Assembly: GCF_030544485.1 (NCBI RefSeq) | Contig: NZ_CP130610.1 | Coordinates: 2,976,001-3,040,000, forward strand | DNA from: Halomonas sp. HAL1 | GTDB taxonomy: Bacteria; Pseudomonadota; Gammaproteobacteria; Pseudomonadales; Halomonadaceae | DNA: 64,000 nt | Direction: 5' to 3' | Shown here: piece after piece, positions 62,292-64,000 of the stretch | How positions within the stretch are numbered: position 1 is the first letter of the stretch | Layout of the letters: each line of letters begins with the position of its first letter | Made by a program: the position numbers and the translations under genes | The notes under the pieces: generated by a model | What the model saw: only the letters and a program-made list of their open reading frames with translations | What the model was told of the DNA's origin: nothing | Databases searched by the model: none

Positions 62292-64000
62292 ATGGAATCT
62301 GTGAACCAATTTCTCCGTTTTGTGCGTCCGCACCATGCGTTTGCAGCGCCGTGGGACTCGACTATTCCCGTAAGAGAAGAGCTCTTCAGCCCGGAACGAC
62401 TTGAGCAGCACGCAGGCAGTCTGGCGCTAGCCCAGACGGTCACCAGCAGCCCACCCAAGGTAGTGTCGTTAACGCGGCGACTCAACGATAACGCGAAAAC
62501 TCTGTTGAGTGTTTACCGAGCCAGTGCCGCTGCGCTGGCCGAAGGTCGCGATATTGTCCCTGCGGCCGCTTGGCTGCTCGATAATTACCACCTGGTTGAA
62601 GCCCAAATTCGTGAGATTCGCAGCGACCTTCCTCCCGGTTATTATCGCCAGTTACCCAAATTAGCCAAAGGCCCGTTTGCCGGTTACCCAAGGGTGCTCG
62701 GCATTGCCTGGGCATTTGTGGCGCATACCGATAGCCATGTTGACCTGGATAATCTGCAAACTTTTATTATGGCCTATCAGCGCGTTCAGCCGCTTACCAT
62801 TGGTGAGCTTTGGGCCGTTGCTATTACCCTGCGCATTGTACTGATTGAGAACCTTCGGCGCCTTGCTGACCAAATTATCAGTGAACAAACGGCAAGGGAC
62901 GAAGCGGATACTTTAGCTGCTAAATGGCTAAAACCCATCGATCAGCAATCAGCGCTAGAGCGCCACACCTTTAGCGTTGAGACCAACACGCTTAACTTTC
63001 ACCAAGGGCCACTGGCTGAGCCCTTCACCGCCCAATTGGCAAAGCGCTTACGTGGCTTAGACCCACGTAGCAGCCCTCTTGTCGGCTGGCTTGATGAACA
63101 GCTTAGCTTCCAGGGTGAAACCATTGACGAGATGGTTCAACACGCACAGCAGCGCCAAGGCGCCGCAAACGTTACCGTCCGCAATATCATTACCAGCATG
63201 CGTTTTGTCTCCAGCATCGACTGGGCAGAGCTGTTTGAAGGCGTCAGCCTGGTGGACGAGCGCTTGAATCAGCACAGCCATTTTGCACAGTTGGATTTCC
63301 CCACCCGCAACCAGTACCGCAGTGCGGTAGAACAACTCGCCCGTGGATCACGGCGTGCCGAGCTTGAAGTGGTGGATGCCGTGCTTTCGCTCTGTCGACA
63401 TGCATTCGCCAGCAACGGAAACCCGGTTGAAGCGGCCCGTATGGGCGACCCCGGCTACTTTCTAATCGGCTCAGGCCGCACCACCCTTGAACAAACGCTG
63501 GGATTTACGCCTACCCTTCGTCAGCGCCTGCGTCGAACGCTTATTCACCACGGCATTCGCAGCTATATCGTAATGATGGCGGTAGTGACGCTTAGCTTGA
63601 TGACGTTGGCGGCCGTGCTACTGCTTTCATTGCCGCTTGAAATAGGCGAGGTGCCGTTACCTTGGCTAATGTTGCTGGGCTTATTTGGCTTTCTACCGAT
63701 TATTGAAGTGGCGACGCTGATCGTTAACCGTCTGATCATCTATTGCATCGATGCCCAGCCGCTGCCCAGTCTCGACCTTGCCAAGGGAATACCAAACCAT
63801 CTACGCACGCTGATTGCCGTTCCTACGCTGCTGACCAGTGAAGATGACTTACAGGAACAGATCGAACGGCTTGAAGTGCACCACTTATCGAGTGGCGAGG
63901 GTGCCCTTTCCTACGTCCTTCTTCTTGACGGCGTTGATGCTCCCCAAGCGGAATTACCCCATGAGGCAGCGCTTCTCTCGGCCGCCCACGCCGCCATTGA
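62292..64000 (+). CDS. ndvB: Cyclic beta-1,2-glucan synthase, N-terminal part
   Basis: An open frame of 569 codons runs from ATG 62292 off the window end, so the gene is incomplete at its 3' end. GTG 62301 with AGGA 8 bases upstream is the alternative start. The N-terminus contains LTRRLNDNAKTLLSVYRAS, AAAWLLDNYHLVEAQIREIR, PPGYYRQLPKLAKGPFAGYP, VQPLTIGELWAVAITLRIVL, the helical head of NdvB/ChvB-type glucan synthases. Membrane segments near residue 420-480 (MMAVVTLSLMTLAAVLLLSL) follow. These very large inner-membrane enzymes make periplasmic cyclic glucans for osmoadaptation. The GT84 and GH94 domains lie beyond the window. Confidence 0.9.
   Translation, partial: MESVNQFLRFVRPHHAFAAPWDSTIPVREELFSPERLEQHAGSLALAQTVTSSPPKVVSLTRRLNDNAKTLLSVYRASAAALAEGRDIVPAAAWLLDNYHLVEAQIREIRSDLPPGYYRQLPKLAKGPFAGYPRVLGIAWAFVAHTDSHVDLDNLQTFIMAYQRVQPLTIGELWAVAITLRIVLIENLRRLADQIISEQTARDEADTLAAKWLKPIDQQSALERHTFSVETNTLNFHQGPLAEPFTAQLAKRLRGLDPRSSPLVGWLDEQLSFQGETIDEMVQHAQQRQGAANVTVRNIITSMRFVSSIDWAELFEGVSLVDERLNQHSHFAQLDFPTRNQYRSAVEQLARGSRRAELEVVDAVLSLCRHAFASNGNPVEAARMGDPGYFLIGSGRTTLEQTLGFTPTLRQRLRRTLIHHGIRSYIVMMAVVTLSLMTLAAVLLLSLPLEIGEVPLPWLMLLGLFGFLPIIEVATLIVNRLIIYCIDAQPLPSLDLAKGIPNHLRTLIAVPTLLTSEDDLQEQIERLEVHHLSSGEGALSYVLLLDGVDAPQAELPHEAALLSAAHAAI

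Noticed and set aside
62148..62888. Several short minus-strand frames
   Set aside because: They lie opposite the start of the cyclic glucan synthase gene, whose long open plus-strand frame carries recognisable NdvB segments.
1..64000. CRISPR arrays, rRNA, tRNA, insertion sequences, prophage or integrase genes
   Set aside because: No regularly spaced repeats, transposase or integrase motifs, or structural RNA signatures were seen on reading. A covariance-model scan (Infernal, tRNAscan-SE) would be decisive for small RNAs.

Overview
The window is ordinary chromosome from a moderately GC-rich gammaproteobacterium. A Halomonadaceae (Halomonas/Vreelandella-like) origin fits best. The grounds are the Pseudomonas-type aru/ast arginine succinyltransferase cluster with two transferase subunits, FabV as enoyl reductase, an acidic secreted PRC-barrel protein, a DUF3008 protein, a GMC oxidoreductase-MmsA pair of the kind used for 3-hydroxypropionate, and several osmotic and ion-handling functions (MscS, Mrp-like membrane subunits, cyclic glucan synthase). 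The genus is inferred from gene content only. I saw no rRNA, tRNA, CRISPR array, prophage or insertion sequence.

Layout. 1-2350: 5' end of a sodium:solute symporter gene with its small membrane partner, then an amidase. 2350-7420: a broken LysR gene, a BluB-quinone reductase pair with a divergent LysR regulator, a MarR/EamA divergent pair with two palindromic operators, and a GNAT acetyltransferase. 7500-15760: arginine catabolism (aruC-aruF-aruG-astD-astB on the minus strand, no astE beside it), an SDR enzyme and a GlxA-type AraC regulator. 15890-18960: a secreted repeat-rich PRC-barrel protein, two small proteins and fabV. 19100-24200: glutathione peroxidase, LysE exporter, YeeN-type YebC protein, and an MscS channel co-directional with a protein carrying a degenerate P-loop. 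24280-32200: MDR oxidoreductase, ABC exporter, AbrB-type permease, RIO kinase with DbpA helicase, YbaK deacylase, DUF3008 protein and a lipoprotein. 32280-36810: CDF transporter with divergent LysR, PIN-PhoH ATPase and a YihY/BrkB membrane protein.

36873-42311 is the most unusual block. Four overlapping genes encode three NuoL/M/N-type antiporter-like subunits and a DUF4040-NuoK-like fusion, with no hydrogenase, NADH-module or remaining Mrp subunits beside them. 42350-45350: an esterase, an SLC13/RCK permease, a heptanucleotide tandem repeat and a cold-shock gene. 45560-49830: GMC dehydrogenase and mmsA with a divergent LysR, probably a 3-hydroxypropionate/malonate-semialdehyde route. 49920-53450: periplasmic MsrA, a Sad-type aldehyde dehydrogenase, pgpA and a YebE-like protein. 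53560-59240: sbcDC, nadE and pncC. 59420-64000: a DASS carboxylate transporter, a CDP-alcohol phosphatidyltransferase and the 5' part of a cyclic beta-1,2-glucan synthase gene that runs off the window.

Genes are tightly packed, with many 1-4 base stop/start overlaps that indicate translational coupling. Regulators usually sit divergently next to their probable targets. Clear intrinsic terminators lie at about 15.9, 17.4, 31.87, 45.07, 52.17 and 59.39 kb.
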